Source: Saccharothrix sp. NRRL B-16348
Lineage (GTDB): Bacteria > Actinomycetota > Actinomycetes > Mycobacteriales > Pseudonocardiaceae
Assembly (NCBI RefSeq): GCF_001280085.1
Contig: NZ_LGED01000247.1
Location: 16,718-80,717 of the forward strand
Direction: 5' to 3'
Length of the DNA: 64,000 nt
Part shown: piece after piece, positions 16,019 to 28,315 of the stretch
How the letters are laid out: every line of letters begins with the position of its first letter
Position numbering within the stretch: position 1 is the stretch's first letter
Program-made: the position numbers and the translations under genes
The notes under the pieces: generated by a model
The model's input: only the letters and a program-made list of their open reading frames with translations
What the model was told of the DNA's origin: nothing
Databases searched by the model: none

Positions 16019-18589
16019 TCAGCCCGCCAGCACGACCCGGCCGAGTTCGGCCGGTGACGCCAGCAGGTCGTGCCTCGGCAGCACGCGCACCGTGTAGCCG
16101 ACGGCGCCCGCGTGCGGCAGCGGCACCTCGATCTCGTAGTTGCCGTTGCCCGCGTAGTCCATGCCGTGCGTGACCACGTCGTACAGCTCGTCGGAGTCGC
16201 CGACCCGGCCCAGCGCCACCTGGACGTCCACTTCGGACGGTTCCAGGCCGGCCAGCTCGATCCGGGCCCGCACGGCGACCGGCGAGCCGAGCTTCGGCGT
16301 GGCCGACCCGTTCAGCGACATCTCCGACTCCAGCACCCGCACCCGCGTCCACGAGGCCCGCAGCCGCTGCCGGTACGCGGCCAGCTCCTTCGCGCCGCGG
16401 AAGCCCTCGCCGACCACCGAGGCGGCCGACGACGCGGCGGGCGCGTACAGGTTCTCCACGTACTCGCGCACCATCCGCGACGCCTGCACCGCCGGGCCGA
16501 GCGAGGCCAGCGTGTGCCGCACCATCGCCAGCCACCGGGTCGGCACGCCGTCCTCGCCGCGGTCGTAGAACAGCGGCGCGACCTGGCTGCCGAGCAGGTC
16601 GTACAGCGCGGCGGCCTCCAGGTCGTCACGCCGGGTCGGGTCGGTGATGCCGTCGGCGGTCGGGATGGCCCAGCCGTTGCTGCCGTCGTACAGCTCGTCC
16701 CACCAGCCGTCGCGGATCGACAGGTTCAACCCGCCGTTGAGCGCGGACTTCATGCCGGACGTGCCGCACGCCTCCAGCGGGCGCATCGGGTTGTTCAGCC
16801 ACACGTCGCAGCCCCAGTACAGGTACCGGGCCATGGACATGTCGTAGTCGGGCAGGAACACGATCCGGTGGCGCACGCCCGCGTCGTCGGCGAACCGCAC
16901 GATCTGCTGGATCAACGCCTTGCCGCCGTCGTCGGCGGGGTGCGACTTGCCCGCGACGACCAGCTGCACGGGCCGTTCGGGGTGCAGCAGGAGCGCGCGC
17001 AGCCGCTCGGCGTCGCGCAGCATCAGCGTCAGCCGCTTGTAGGTCGGCACGCGGCGGGCGAAGCCGACGGTCAGCACGTCCGGGTCGAACACCGAGTCGG
17101 TCCAGCCCAGCTCCAGCGCCGACGCGCCGCGCTGCAGCCACGACGCGCGGGTGCGGCGGCGGACCTCGTCTACGAGCTTGCCGCGCAGGTCGTTGCGCAG
17201 CTCCCACAGCCGCTGGTCGGTGACCGGCTCGAACCCGTGCAGGCCGACGCCCGCCTCCTCGGTGTCGCCGACGAGCCTGCTCATCTCGGTCGCCGCCCAC
17301 GTCGGGCCGTGCACGCCGTTGGTGACCGAGCCGATCGGCACCTCCGAGGCGTCGAAGCCCGGCCACAGGCCGCGGAACATGTCGCGGCTGACGGTGCCGT
17401 GCAGCTTGGAGACGCCGTTCGCGCGCTGGGCGAGCCGCAGGCCCATGTGCGCCATGTTGAACAGGCCGGGGTTGTCCTCCGCGCCCAGCGCGAGGACGCG
17501 CTGGGTGTTCACGCCCGGCAGCAGGGTCTCCGAGCCGAAGTAGTGCTGCACCAGGTCGACCGGGAACCGGTCGATGCCCGCCGGCACCGGCGTGTGCGTG
17601 GTGAACACCGTGCCCGCGCGGACCGCCGCCAACGCCTGGTCGAAGTCGAGGCCCTCGGTGGTGACCAGCTCGCGGATGCGCTCCAGGCCGAGGAAGCCCG
17701 CGTGGCCCTCGTTGGTGTGGAACACCTCGGGCGACGGGTGCCCGGTCAGGTCGCAGTACGTGCGCACGGCGCGGACGCCGCCGACGCCGGCCAGGATCTC
17801 CTGCCGGATGCGGTGGTCCTGGTCGCCGCCGTAGAGGCGGTCGGTGACGCCACGCAGGTCCTCGTCGTTCTCCTCGACGTCGGAGTCGAGCAGCAGCAGC
17901 GGGATGCGGCCGACCTGCGCCTTCCACACCTTGGCCCGCAGCACCCGGTCGCCGGGCATGGCGACGTGCACCAGGATCGGCGCGCCGGACGGCTCGGTGA
18001 GCAGCTCCAGCGGCAGGCCGCGCGGGTCGAGCACGGGGTAGTGCTCGATCTGCCAGCCGTCCAGGGACAGCGCCTGGCGGAAGTAGCCGGACCGGTAGAG
18101 CAGCCCGACCGCGATCAGCGGCACGCCGAGGTCGGAGGCCGCCTTGAGGTGGTCGCCCGCCAGCACGCCGAGGCCGCCGGAGTAGTTCGGCAGCGCCTCG
18201 GTGACGCCGAACTCCATCGAGAAGTAGGCGATCGCGGTCGGCAGGGGGTGCAGGTCGTGGTGGCCGTGGTCGCGGCGCTGCCCGATCTCGTCCTGGCGGC
18301 GCTGGAACCAGCGCGGTCCGGTGGTGTAGCGGTGCAGGTCGTCGGCGAGGGCGCGGGCGTGGGCGAGGAACTGCTCGTCGCGGGAGAGCTCTTCGAGGCG
18401 TTCGGGCGCGACCACGGACAGCAGCCGCAACGGGTCGCCGCTCTCGGCCCACAGCTCGGGGTCGACCGACGCGAACAGGTCCTGGGTGGGCTGGTGCCAC
18501 GTCCAGCGCAGGTTCGTGGCGAGGGTGCCCAGGGCAGTCAACGGCTCGGGCAGACTGGCTCGGACGGTGAACCGGCGAAGTGCTCGCAT
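16019..18589 (-). CDS. glgP: Alpha-glucan phosphorylase (GlgP/MalP family, GT35)
   Basis: From ATG 18589 this encodes 856 residues. The N-terminal segment is the DUF3417-type region of the long actinobacterial phosphorylases (TNLRWTWHQPTQDLF). The pyridoxal-phosphate lysine is K614 in ACGTSGMKSALNGG, followed by LSIRDGWWDE. It releases glucose-1-phosphate from alpha-1,4 chains. In organisms with GlgE, this family includes enzymes acting on glycogen or on maltosaccharides recycled with maltose-1-phosphate. It is transcribed away from glgE, with about 510 bp between starts, so the two directions of flux may be co-regulated. Confidence 0.95.
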   Translation of the reverse strand: MRALRRFTVRASLPEPLTALGTLATNLRWTWHQPTQDLFASVDPELWAESGDPLRLLSVVAPERLEELSRDEQFLAHARALADDLHRYTTGPRWFQRRQDEIGQRRDHGHHDLHPLPTAIAYFSMEFGVTEALPNYSGGLGVLAGDHLKAASDLGVPLIAVGLLYRSGYFRQALSLDGWQIEHYPVLDPRGLPLELLTEPSGAPILVHVAMPGDRVLRAKVWKAQVGRIPLLLLDSDVEENDEDLRGVTDRLYGGDQDHRIRQEILAGVGGVRAVRTYCDLTGHPSPEVFHTNEGHAGFLGLERIRELVTTEGLDFDQALAAVRAGTVFTTHTPVPAGIDRFPVDLVQHYFGSETLLPGVNTQRVLALGAEDNPGLFNMAHMGLRLAQRANGVSKLHGTVSRDMFRGLWPGFDASEVPIGSVTNGVHGPTWAATEMSRLVGDTEEAGVGLHGFEPVTDQRLWELRNDLRGKLVDEVRRRTRASWLQRGASALELGWTDSVFDPDVLTVGFARRVPTYKRLTLMLRDAERLRALLLHPERPVQLVVAGKSHPADDGGKALIQQIVRFADDAGVRHRIVFLPDYDMSMARYLYWGCDVWLNNPMRPLEACGTSGMKSALNGGLNLSIRDGWWDELYDGSNGWAIPTADGITDPTRRDDLEAAALYDLLGSQVAPLFYDRGEDGVPTRWLAMVRHTLASLGPAVQASRMVREYVENLYAPAASSAASVVGEGFRGAKELAAYRQRLRASWTRVRVLESEMSLNGSATPKLGSPVAVRARIELAGLEPSEVDVQVALGRVGDSDELYDVVTHGMDYAGNGNYEIEVPLPHAGAVGYTVRVLPRHDLLASPAELGRVVLAG

Positions 18590-18742
18590 GGCGTCGGACC
18601 TTATCCCCCATCCAGCGGTGCGGGACAACGGTCACCCGAACCGATGCCGTGACCGATACAGCCCGACCAGGGCAAACGACGCCCTGCAAGTAATTTCGCA
18701 CACACTGCGCAACCGTCAAGCCCGTCGGCGGCGGTGGGGGTG

Positions 18743-18883
18743 GTGGCCGATCCGTTCTCGGGCGAGGTGTTCCGGACCGACGGCCACGTCGACATCGATC
18801 CGCCGTTCCGCAACCGGCGCCGGGCGGCCGACGGCGCGGTCCACGCCAAGCTCGTCGAGCTGATCGACACCACGGCCGGGTGA
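18743..18883 (+). CDS. Small hypothetical protein between glgP and glgE
   Basis: A 46-codon frame runs from GTG 18743 (GTG 18734 or 18740 are alternatives) to TGA 18881-18883. About 95% of third positions are G or C and the product is acidic/basic mixed: ADPFSGEVFRTDGHVDIDPP, then RNRRRAAD and AKLVELIDTTAG. That codon pattern argues for a real gene rather than chance. It resembles no family known to me. It lies in the 510-bp gap between the divergent glgP and glgE starts, the remainder of which (18590-18733 and 18884-19100) shows no other frame. Confidence 0.55.
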   Translation: MADPFSGEVFRTDGHVDIDPPFRNRRRAADGAVHAKLVELIDTTAG

Positions 18884-19100
18884 CCGGGCATCGCTCGATC
18901 GGTACCGGCGTGGCACGGCTTCGGAACCGATCACGGGCTGGGAATCTGCTCGAATCGCGAGACGGACACCACCGCCAAGTGTGCAATCCGCGCGGAAAGG
19001 GTAGGAACAGCACGTGCAGGTGTCCCGGTGGTGGGTTCGCCGACCGCTGCGGGCAGACTTGACCGTGCAAGCGTCACACCAGGTGAGAGGGGCGCTGCCG

Positions 19101-21080
<1,980 letters not shown>

Positions 21081-21185
21081 GAGAGAAAACCAGCCCGGTC
21101 CCCTTTACCGAGTCCCCGTGTCCGCCGAAGGACACGAGGGACGATCGAACGCACCCCCAATGAGGTGGGACGAGGTGGAGCACAC

Positions 21186-23015
21186 ATGCAAGAAGAGGCC
21201 CGACCCGACGCCGCGCTGGTAGGCCTGGAGAACGTGCCGCACACCGGCGAGGCCATCGGCGCCGACGGCCTGCTGGTCGAACCGCAGGCGGAGGACTTCC
21301 GGTCGGCCAAGCTCGTGCCGCGCGAGCGTGACTGGTTCAAGGGCGCGGTGTTCTACGAGGTGCTGGTGCGCGCGTTCAGCGACTCCAACGGCGACGGCAC
21401 CGGCGATCTGCGGGGCCTCGCGTCCCGGTTGGACTACCTGGAGTGGCTCGGCGTCGACTGCCTGTGGCTGCCGCCGTTCTACGCCTCGCCGCTGCGCGAC
21501 GGCGGCTACGACATCTCCGACTTCCGCGCGGTGCTGCCGGAGTTCGGCTCGGTCGAGGACTTCGTGTACCTGCTGGACGAGGCGCACCGCCGCGGCATCC
21601 GGGTGATCACCGACCTCGTGCTCAACCACACCAGCGACGCGCACCCGTGGTTCCAGCAGTCGCGGATCGACCCGGACGGCCCCTACGGCGACTACTACGT
21701 GTGGAGCGACGACGACCAGCGCTACGCGGACGCGCGGATCATCTTCGTCGACACCGAGTCGTCCAACTGGACGTACGACCCGGTGCGCGGCCAGTTCTAC
21801 TGGCACCGGTTCTTCTCCCACCAACCCGACCTGAACTTCGAGAACCCGCACGTCCAGGAAGCCATGCTGGACACCCTGCGGTTCTGGCTCGACCTCGGCA
21901 TCGACGGGTTCCGGCTCGACGCCGTGCCGTACCTGTTCGAGGCGGAGGGCACGAACTGCGAGAACCTGCCCCGCACGCACGACTTCCTGAAGCGCTGCCG
22001 CAAGGTCGTCGACGACGAGTACCCCGGCCGGGTGCTGCTCGCGGAGGCCAACCAGTGGCCGTCGGACGTGGTCGAGTACTTCGGCAACGCGGAGGTCGGC
22101 GGCGACGAGTGCCACATGGCGTTCCACTTCCCGCTGATGCCGCGCATCTTCATGGCCGTGCGGCGCGAGTCGCGGTTCCCGATCTCGGAGATCCTGGCGC
22201 AGACGCCGCAGATCCCGGACGGCTGCCAGTGGGGCATCTTCCTGCGCAACCACGACGAGTTGACGCTGGAGATGGTCACCGACGAAGAGCGCGACTACAT
22301 GTACGCGGAGTACGCCAAGGACCCGCGGATGAAGGCGAACATCGGCATCAGACGACGGCTGGCGCCGCTGCTGGAGAACGACCGCAACCAGCAGGAGCTG
22401 TTCACCGCGATGCTGCTGTCGCTACCCGGCTCGCCCGTCCTCTACTACGGTGACGAGATCGGCATGGGCGACAAGATCGGCATGGGCGACAACATCTGGC
22501 TGGGCGACCGCGACGCGGTGCGCACGCCGATGCAGTGGACCCCGGACCGCAACGCGGGGTTCTCCAGCTGCGACCCCGGCCGGATCTACCTGCCCGTGAT
22601 CATGGACCCGGTGTACGGCTACCAGGCGCTCAACGTGGAGGCGCAGCTGAACAACCAGTCGTCGCTGCTGCACTGGACCCGGCGGATGATCGAGGTGCGC
22701 AAGCAGCACCACGCGTTCGCGGAGGGCGACTTCACCGACCTGGGCGGCTCCAACCCGAGCGTGCTGGCCTACCGGCGGCGGTGGCTGCGGCCCGACGGCC
22801 ACGAGGACGTCGTGCTGTGCGTGAACAACCTGTCGCGGTTCCCGCAGCCGGTCGAGCTGGACCTGTCGGAGCACCACAGCAGCAGGCCCGTCGAGCTGAC
22901 CGGCGGGGTGGTCTTCCCGACCGTGGGCGACCTGCCCTACCTGCTGACTTTGCCCGGTCACGGCTTCTACTGGTTCCAGCTCGTGGAAGCCGGCGACGAC
23001 AGCGAGCCGAGGTGA
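21186..23015 (+). CDS. treS: Trehalose synthase TreS (maltose/trehalose isomerase)
   Basis: From ATG 21186 this encodes 609 residues, with GAGGTGG upstream. The GH13_16 catalytic residues are Asp245 ([10 protein letters not shown]), Glu287 (LLAEANQW) and the Asp in [11 protein letters not shown]. It interconverts trehalose and maltose and supplies maltose to Mak. It is a separate protein, not the TreS-Mak fusion seen in some bacteria. An 18-bp in-frame duplication adds KIGMGD after DEIGMGD near residue 430. The 105-bp gap after glgE holds a short hairpin (CGTGTCC 21117-21123 with GGACACG 21130-21136). Its TGA overlaps the mak start. Confidence 0.95.
   Translation: MQEEARPDAALVGLENVPHTGEAIGADGLLVEPQAEDFRSAKLVPRERDWFKGAVFYEVLVRAFSDSNGDGTGDLRGLASRLDYLEWLGVDCLWLPPFYASPLRDGGYDISDFRAVLPEFGSVEDFVYLLDEAHRRGIRVITDLVLNHTSDAHPWFQQSRIDPDGPYGDYYVWSDDDQRYADARIIFVDTESSNWTYDPVRGQFYWHRFFSHQPDLNFENPHVQEAMLDTLRFWLDLGIDGFRLDAVPYLFEAEGTNCENLPRTHDFLKRCRKVVDDEYPGRVLLAEANQWPSDVVEYFGNAEVGGDECHMAFHFPLMPRIFMAVRRESRFPISEILAQTPQIPDGCQWGIFLRNHDELTLEMVTDEERDYMYAEYAKDPRMKANIGIRRRLAPLLENDRNQQELFTAMLLSLPGSPVLYYGDEIGMGDKIGMGDNIWLGDRDAVRTPMQWTPDRNAGFSSCDPGRIYLPVIMDPVYGYQALNVEAQLNNQSSLLHWTRRMIEVRKQHHAFAEGDFTDLGGSNPSVLAYRRRWLRPDGHEDVVLCVNNLSRFPQPVELDLSEHHSSRPVELTGGVVFPTVGDLPYLLTLPGHGFYWFQLVEAGDDSEPR
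22458..22493 (+). repeat. 18-bp in-frame tandem duplication inside treS
   Basis: ATCGGCATGGGCGACAAG (22458-22475) is followed directly by ATCGGCATGGGCGACAAC (22476-22493), with one mismatch. It encodes [12 protein letters not shown] in the loop just before [14 protein letters not shown]. TreS proteins I recall have a single copy ([13 protein letters not shown]). Confidence 0.85.
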
Positions 23016-24361
23016 TGGACGTGACCGAACCGCACGACCTGGTCGACAAGGTGATGGCCGAGCTGCCCGAGTGGCTGCCCGCGCAGCGGTGGTTCGGCGG
23101 GAAGGACCGCCCGGTCACGTCGATCCGCCCGCTGCGGGCGGTGGTGCTGCGGTCCGAGGAGCCGGTGCTGGTGCACCTCGTGGTGGAGGTGGCGCAGCCG
23201 GACCGGCAGGAGCCGTACCAGCTGCTGATCACCGACCACGTGGACAACTACGACGCCACGCAGGTGCCGGAGCTGACCGGCGCGCTGCTCGACCTGATCG
23301 CCGAGGGCGCCGAGGTCGACGGCCTGAGGTTCGCGCACGAGCCGGACGTGGAGCTGCAGACCGGGCTGCGCGGCAGGCCGATCACGTCCGAGCAGTCCAA
23401 CACGTCGATCGTGTTCGGCAGCCAGTACATCCTCAAGCTGTTCCGCAAGCTGACCTACGGCGACAACCCGGACCTGGTGCTGCACCGGGCGTTGCGCCAG
23501 GTCGGGTGCGAGCACATCGCCCAGCCGCTCGGGTCGATCACGGGCCGGTTGGACGGCCACACGACGACGGTCGGCATGCTCCAGCAGTTCATGCCGGACG
23601 CGGTGGACGGCTGGGCGATGGCCACCACGAGCGTGCGCGACCTGATGGCCGAGGCCGACCTGCACGCCGACGAGGTGGGCGGCGACTTCGCGGGCGAGGC
23701 GCAGCGGCTGGGACAGGCCGTGGCCAGCGTGCACGCGGACCTGGAGCGCGCGCTGGGCACGCAGTCCGCGAACGCCGAGAACATCGAGCGGACCGTGCGG
23801 GCGATGGTCTCGCGGCTGGACGCGGTGGTCGCGTCGGTGCCGGAGCTGCGGCCGTACGTGCCCGCGTTGCGGGAGGCGTTCGAGCAGGCCAAGGAGACCC
23901 CGGACGCGGTCGCGGTGCAGCACATCCACGGCGACCTGCACCTCGGCCAGGTGCTGCGGACCGTGCAGGGCTGGCTGCTGATCGACTTCGAGGGCGAGCC
24001 GGGTTCGCCGATCGCGGAGCGGGTCGAGCTGCGGTCGCCGTTGCGCGACGTGGCGGGGATGCTGCGATCCTTCGACTACGCGGCGCACCAGCTGCTCGTC
24101 GGCCAGCCGGAGGACCACCAACTGACCGTGCGGGCGCTGGAGTGGTCGCGGCGCAACCGCGCGGCGTTCACCGAGGGCTACGCGGAGGCGGCGTCGGAGT
24201 CGGTCGGCGACCCGCGCAAGCGCGGTTACCTGCTGCGGGCGTTCGAGCTGGACAAGGCCGTCTACGAGGTCGCGTACGAGCACGCGAACAGGCCGGAGTG
24301 GTTGACGGTCCCGTTGTCGTCGATCGCGCGGATCACTGGAGAGGGAGCGGTGCAGTCATGA
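23015..24361 (+). CDS. mak: Maltokinase Mak
   Basis: From ATG 23015 (overlapping the treS stop as TGATG) this encodes 448 residues. It has a eukaryotic-kinase-like fold with an N-terminal cap: [16 protein letters not shown] is the typical maltokinase opening, [11 protein letters not shown] holds the catalytic Asp near residue 308, and LLIDFEGEP the metal-binding Asp. It phosphorylates maltose with ATP to maltose-1-phosphate, the GlgE donor. Its stop overlaps glgB by ATGA, so stoichiometric expression within the operon is likely. Confidence 0.94.
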   Translation: MDVTEPHDLVDKVMAELPEWLPAQRWFGGKDRPVTSIRPLRAVVLRSEEPVLVHLVVEVAQPDRQEPYQLLITDHVDNYDATQVPELTGALLDLIAEGAEVDGLRFAHEPDVELQTGLRGRPITSEQSNTSIVFGSQYILKLFRKLTYGDNPDLVLHRALRQVGCEHIAQPLGSITGRLDGHTTTVGMLQQFMPDAVDGWAMATTSVRDLMAEADLHADEVGGDFAGEAQRLGQAVASVHADLERALGTQSANAENIERTVRAMVSRLDAVVASVPELRPYVPALREAFEQAKETPDAVAVQHIHGDLHLGQVLRTVQGWLLIDFEGEPGSPIAERVELRSPLRDVAGMLRSFDYAAHQLLVGQPEDHQLTVRALEWSRRNRAAFTEGYAEAASESVGDPRKRGYLLRAFELDKAVYEVAYEHANRPEWLTVPLSSIARITGEGAVQS

Positions 24362-26556
24362 TCTCGCCCGAGGACGTCGACCGGCTGCTGGCCGGGGCGC
24401 ACCACGACCCGCACTCGGTGCTCGGCGTGCACCACGTCCCCGAGGGCGTGGTCGCGCGGGCGCTGCGGCCGGGCGCGACCGCGGTGGCGGTGATGGCGGC
24501 CGACAAGCGCTTCGAGCTGGACCGGGTCGCCGACGGGTTGTTCGCGGGCGAGCTGCCCGAGCACCCCGGCGACTACCGGCTGGAGGTCGAGTACGGCGAC
24601 CAGGCCGTGGAGGTGGACGACCCGTACCGGTGGCTGCCGACCGTCGGCGAGCTGGACCTGCACCTGATCGGCGAGGGGCGGCACGAGCGGCTGTGGGACG
24701 TGCTGGGCGCGCGGGTGCGCACCTACGACACGCCCAACGGCACCGTCTCGGGCGTCTCTTTCGCCGTGTGGGCCCCGACCGCGCGCGGTGTGCGGGTGTG
24801 CGGCGACTTCGACGGCTGGGACGGGCGCGCGAACCCGATGAGGTCGCTCGGCTCGTCCGGCGTGTGGGAGGTCTTCATCCCCGGCATCCCGGAGGGCACC
24901 CGGTACAAGTTCCGGATCCTCGGCCGGGACGGCGGGTGGCACGAGAAGGCCGACCCGATGGCGTTCGCCACCGAGACACCGCCCCAGACCGCGTCGGTCG
25001 TCACCCGGACCACGCACGAGTGGGGCGACGCGGAGTGGCAGGCCAAGCGGGACGCCACGCAGTGGATCAACGCGCCGATGAGCGTGTACGAGGTGCACCT
25101 GGGCTCGTGGAAACCCGGCCTCGGGTACCGGGAGCTGGCCACGGAGCTGGCCGACTACGTGGTGGGCGCCGGGTTCACGCACGTGGAGCTGATGCCGGTG
25201 GCCGAGCACCCGTTCGGCGGGTCGTGGGGCTACCAGGTGACGTCGTACTACGCGCCCACGTCGAGGTTCGGCTCGCCGGACGACTTCCGGCACTTCGTGG
25301 ACGTGCTGCACCAGCGCGGCGTCGGCGTGATCATGGACTGGGTGCCCGCCCACTTCCCGCGCGACTCGTGGGCGTTGGCGAAGTTCGACGGCAGCGCCCT
25401 GTACGAGCACGAGGACCCGCGCCGGGGCGAGCACCCCGACTGGGGCACGCTGGTGTTCGACTTCGGGCGCAACGAGGTGCGCAACTTCCTGGTGGCGAAC
25501 GCCCTGTACTGGATCGAGGAGTTCCACATCGACGGCCTGCGGGTCGACGCGGTGGCCTCGATGCTGTACCTGGACTACTCGCGGCAGGAAGGGCAGTGGC
25601 TGCCCAACCAGTACGGCGGGCGGGAGAACCTGGACGCCGTGCGGTTCCTGCAGGAGCTGAACGCGACCGTGTACAAGCGGCACCCCGGTGCGGTGATGGT
25701 GGCGGAGGAGTCGACGGCGTGGCCGGGCGTGTCGCGGCCGACGCACCTGGGCGGCCTCGGGTTCGGGTTCAAGTGGAACATGGGCTGGATGCACGACACG
25801 CTGCACTACCTGTCGCGCGAGCCCGTGCACCGGTCGTTCCACCACAACGAGATCACGTTCTCGCTGGTGTACGCGTGGAGCGAGAACTTCGTGCTGCCGC
25901 TGTCGCACGACGAGGTCGTGCACGGCAAGGGGTCGTTGTGGCAGCGGATGCCCGGCGACGACTGGAACAAGGCGGCGGGGCTGCGGTCGCTGCTGGCGTT
26001 CATGTGGGCGCACCCCGGCAAGCAGCTGCTGTTCATGGGCGGCGAGTTCGGGCAGCGCGACGAGTGGTCGGAGGGCCGGTCGCTGGACTGGCACCTGCTG
26101 GACTCGCCGCTGCACGGCGGCCTGCACCGGCTGATCACCGACCTGAACCGCGTCTACAAGGGCTCGCCCGCGTTGTACAGCGCGGACAACAAGCCCGAGG
26201 GGTTCTCGTGGATCGACGCGAACGACTCGGCGGGCAACGTGCTGAGCTTCCTGCGGATCGGTGAGGACGGCTCGGTGCTCGCGTGCGTGGCGAACTTCGC
26301 CGGCATGCCGCACCACGACTACCGGGTCGGGCTGCCGGTGGCGGGCCGGTGGCGCGAGGTGGTGAACACGGACTCGGAGGTCTACGGCGGTTCCGGCGTC
26401 GGCAACCTCGGCGGGGTGGAGGCGGAGGAGCACCCGTGGCACGGCAGGCCCGCTTCGGCGCTGCTCCAACTGCCGCCGGCGGGCGTGCTCTGGCTGGCGC
26501 CGGAGGCGTCGACGGACACGGCCACCACGACCCTGACCGGCCTCGACGAGATCTGA
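24358..26556 (+). CDS. glgB: 1,4-alpha-glucan branching enzyme GlgB
   Basis: From ATG 24358 this encodes 732 residues. It has an N1 module (residues 1-100), a CBM48 (about 120-215) and a GH13_9 barrel. The nucleophile is Asp397 ([12 protein letters not shown]), the acid/base Glu450 (VAEEST) and the third Asp is in [12 protein letters not shown]. It creates alpha-1,6 branches on the GlgE-made linear chains. It is the last gene of the operon, followed by a stem-loop at 26581-26619 and then the remains of a transposase. Confidence 0.96.
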   Translation: MISPEDVDRLLAGAHHDPHSVLGVHHVPEGVVARALRPGATAVAVMAADKRFELDRVADGLFAGELPEHPGDYRLEVEYGDQAVEVDDPYRWLPTVGELDLHLIGEGRHERLWDVLGARVRTYDTPNGTVSGVSFAVWAPTARGVRVCGDFDGWDGRANPMRSLGSSGVWEVFIPGIPEGTRYKFRILGRDGGWHEKADPMAFATETPPQTASVVTRTTHEWGDAEWQAKRDATQWINAPMSVYEVHLGSWKPGLGYRELATELADYVVGAGFTHVELMPVAEHPFGGSWGYQVTSYYAPTSRFGSPDDFRHFVDVLHQRGVGVIMDWVPAHFPRDSWALAKFDGSALYEHEDPRRGEHPDWGTLVFDFGRNEVRNFLVANALYWIEEFHIDGLRVDAVASMLYLDYSRQEGQWLPNQYGGRENLDAVRFLQELNATVYKRHPGAVMVAEESTAWPGVSRPTHLGGLGFGFKWNMGWMHDTLHYLSREPVHRSFHHNEITFSLVYAWSENFVLPLSHDEVVHGKGSLWQRMPGDDWNKAAGLRSLLAFMWAHPGKQLLFMGGEFGQRDEWSEGRSLDWHLLDSPLHGGLHRLITDLNRVYKGSPALYSADNKPEGFSWIDANDSAGNVLSFLRIGEDGSVLACVANFAGMPHHDYRVGLPVAGRWREVVNTDSEVYGGSGVGNLGGVEAEEHPWHGRPASALLQLPPAGVLWLAPEASTDTATTTLTGLDEI

Positions 26557-26580
26557 CCTGGACCGGCGAGCCGCGAACCT

Positions 26581-26619
26581 CTCCCCGGACGTCGGACCCG
26601 GCGCCGACTTTCCGGGGAG
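26581..26619 (+). terminator. Stem-loop after glgB
   Basis: CTCCCCGGA (26581-26589) pairs perfectly with TCCGGGGAG (26611-26619), extended inward by GTCGG (26591-26595) and CCGAC (26604-26608). It starts 24 bases after the glgB stop. No T-tract follows. Confidence 0.5.
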
Positions 26620-26673
26620 GGTTCGGTCCGTTCCGGAAAAGTCTGAACCGCAGCGGGAGTCCTCTGTCGCCTT

Positions 26674-27098
26674 GTGCGAGACCGGGAGCGTTCCACCGGC
26701 CTGGAGCATGATCAGATCCAGGAGTTCGGTCACCGGATCCACCAGATCCTGGGACGCCCGGCCGGCCTGTGGGACGACCGGCGGCATTGGGTCTGTACCG
26801 GTCGGTGCTGCTTACGCTCGTGCTGTTACCCCAGCCGGGTGCTCTGCCCGCACACCACGGTGCAGGTCCTGGCCACCCTCGACGGCACCCTGCTCGCCGT
26901 CACCGACCCGTCCCGAGCCGCACGACGACAGCAGCGCCCACACCCCTCACCTGCCTGGCCGACCTCCTCCTGAGATGGGCCGTCGAACACGCCATCGCCC
27001 ACCTCAAGAACTGGACGATCCTCGCCACCGGCTACCGCGCACGCCTCACCGTCACCAGCCTCCGGTACTACCGCCTCGGCTGGAAACCCGACTTCTGA
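26674..27098 (+). pseudogene. Decayed IS5-type transposase remnant
   Basis: Pieces of a DDE transposase survive in different frames. ALGLYRSVLLTLVLL is the start-of-domain helix typical of IS5-group enzymes. A short VLATLDGTLLAVTDPSRAARR fragment follows in another frame. The C-terminus is VEHAIAHLKNWTILATGYRA with the ending SLRYYRLGW. The region between the helix and the C-terminus, which should carry most DDE residues, is missing. At about 425 bp it is far shorter than an active element, and I could not find terminal inverted repeats. It sits between glgB and the terminator at 27256, suggesting insertion into the operon's 3' region followed by deletion. Confidence 0.65.
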
Positions 27099-27255
27099 AC
27101 AACGCTCCAGGTGCGGCGAGGTAGCCGCAACGACCCGGCGGAGGTGTCCAGAGCCGAGGTGCGACGCTCGCGTGATCGTTGGAGGCTGAGCCCGGTCGAA
27201 CACGAGCCCGCAGCACCGAACCGAGCCGACCGCGGTTCACCGCACCGCGTGCTTC

Positions 27256-27290
27256 GCAGGGGTCCTCGCCCAGGGGACCCCTGCTTTTAT
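27256..27290 (+). terminator. Intrinsic terminator, repeated-module copy 1
   Basis: GCAGGGGTCCTC (27256-27267), loop GCCCA, GGGGACCCCTGC (27273-27284), tail TTTTAT. The stem is 12 bp with one G-U pair. A near-identical hairpin with the same loop occurs on the minus strand at 33046-33079, and both are followed by a similar downstream segment ending in a DnaA-like box. Confidence 0.85.
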
Positions 27291-27334
27291 CCTGCCGGCT
27301 GGGTCCGACAAACGGGGTGCGCTCGGGCACGACC

Positions 27335-27343
27335 TGTGGACAA
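27335..27343 (-). promoter_or_regulatory. DnaA-box-like nonamer
   Basis: TGTGGACAA is the reverse complement of TTGTCCACA, the consensus DnaA box of GC-rich actinomycetes. It is a single copy here, 45 bases beyond the terminator tail. Whether DnaA binds it is untested. Confidence 0.45.
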
Positions 27344-27448
27344 CTGCCGAAGCAGGCGGGAGCACAGGTCCGGGTTCGTGGCCGTCGGTGCCGAACCCGA
27401 CAGCGGAGAACGGCGTCGGCGGCGGTTCGGTACTGCCATGCTGAGCGC

Positions 27449-28246
27449 ATGGCGGACGAGGTGTGGGCGGTCGGCGAGGCGTACGAGGCTTACGTCGGGC
27501 GTTGGAGCGCGCCCGTCGCGAGGCGGTTCCTGCGAGGGCTGGACGTGCCGGCGGGCCGTCGGTGGCTGGACGTGGGCTGCGGTCCGGGGGCGTTGACCAC
27601 GGCCGTCCTGAAGCTCGCCGACCCGGCCGAGGTCGTCGGGGTGGATCCGTCCGAAGGGTTCCTGGCCACCGCGAAGCACCGGGTCGCCGACCCGCGCGCG
27701 GCCTTCCACGTCGGTGACGCCCGGTCCCTGCCGCTGCCCGACCGCGCGTTCGACGCCGTGGTCAGCGGTCTCGCGCTGAACTTCGTGCCCGATCCGGTGC
27801 GGGCCGTGGCGGAGTGCACCAGGGTCGCCGCGCCCGGCGCCGTGGTCGCCGCCTACGTGTGGGACTACGCCGAAGGCATGGCGATCACCCGCTTCTTCTG
27901 GGATGCCGCCACCGACCTCGACCCGGCCGCGGCGGCGTTGCACGAGGGCAGGCGCTTCCCGCTCTGCCGGCCCGAGCCGCTCCACAAGCTGTGGACGGAC
28001 GCCGGGCTGACCGGGGTGCGCGTCGAGGCGCTGGAGGTGCCGACGGTGTTCCACGACTTCGACGACTTCTGGCGCCCGTTCCTCGGCGGCCAGGGACCGG
28101 CACCCGGCTACACCGCGTCCCTGCCCGAGGACCGGCGCCGGGCCCTGCGCGACCTGCTGCGCACCCGCCTGCCCACCCACCCGGACGGTTCCATCCGGCT
28201 CGCCGCGCGGGCGTGGTCGGTGCGGGGCGTGATGGCGGCGGCGTGA
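27449..28246 (+). CDS. Class I SAM-dependent methyltransferase
   Basis: From ATG 27449 this encodes 265 residues. An opening YVGRWSAPVARRFL precedes motif I WLDVGCGPGALTTAV (near 40), then GVDPSEGFLATAK, DRAFDAVVSGLALNFV and TRVAAPGAVVAAYVWDY. This is the Methyltransf_11/25 type acting on small molecules. The C-terminal third (residues 165-265) is a helical lid with FHDFDDFWRPFLGGQGP. It stands alone on the plus strand, with a gap of about 70 bp to the metallopeptidase gene, so it may be co-transcribed with that pair. The substrate is unknown. Confidence 0.85.
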   Translation: MADEVWAVGEAYEAYVGRWSAPVARRFLRGLDVPAGRRWLDVGCGPGALTTAVLKLADPAEVVGVDPSEGFLATAKHRVADPRAAFHVGDARSLPLPDRAFDAVVSGLALNFVPDPVRAVAECTRVAAPGAVVAAYVWDYAEGMAITRFFWDAATDLDPAAAALHEGRRFPLCRPEPLHKLWTDAGLTGVRVEALEVPTVFHDFDDFWRPFLGGQGPAPGYTASLPEDRRRALRDLLRTRLPTHPDGSIRLAARAWSVRGVMAAA

Positions 28247-28315
28247 ACCCGGGCGACGGGAGGCGGTGCCGTCGAACACGACCCCGTAGGGGTTCGGGAC
28301 AGGCACAATGGGCCA

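Larger units (their letters stand above)
27099..27448. other. Gene-free stretch with terminator and DnaA-box
   Basis: No convincing reading frame is seen here; plus-strand frames through it lack starts and family features. It holds the hairpin terminator at 27256-27290, the TGCCGGC segment at about 27293-27299 and the DnaA-type nonamer at 27335-27343, then the promoter region of the methyltransferase at 27449. Confidence 0.6.

Noticed and set aside
26557..27448. Functional insertion sequence after glgB
   Set aside because: The catalytic middle of the transposase is missing, frames are mixed and no terminal inverted repeats were found, so only a remnant is called.
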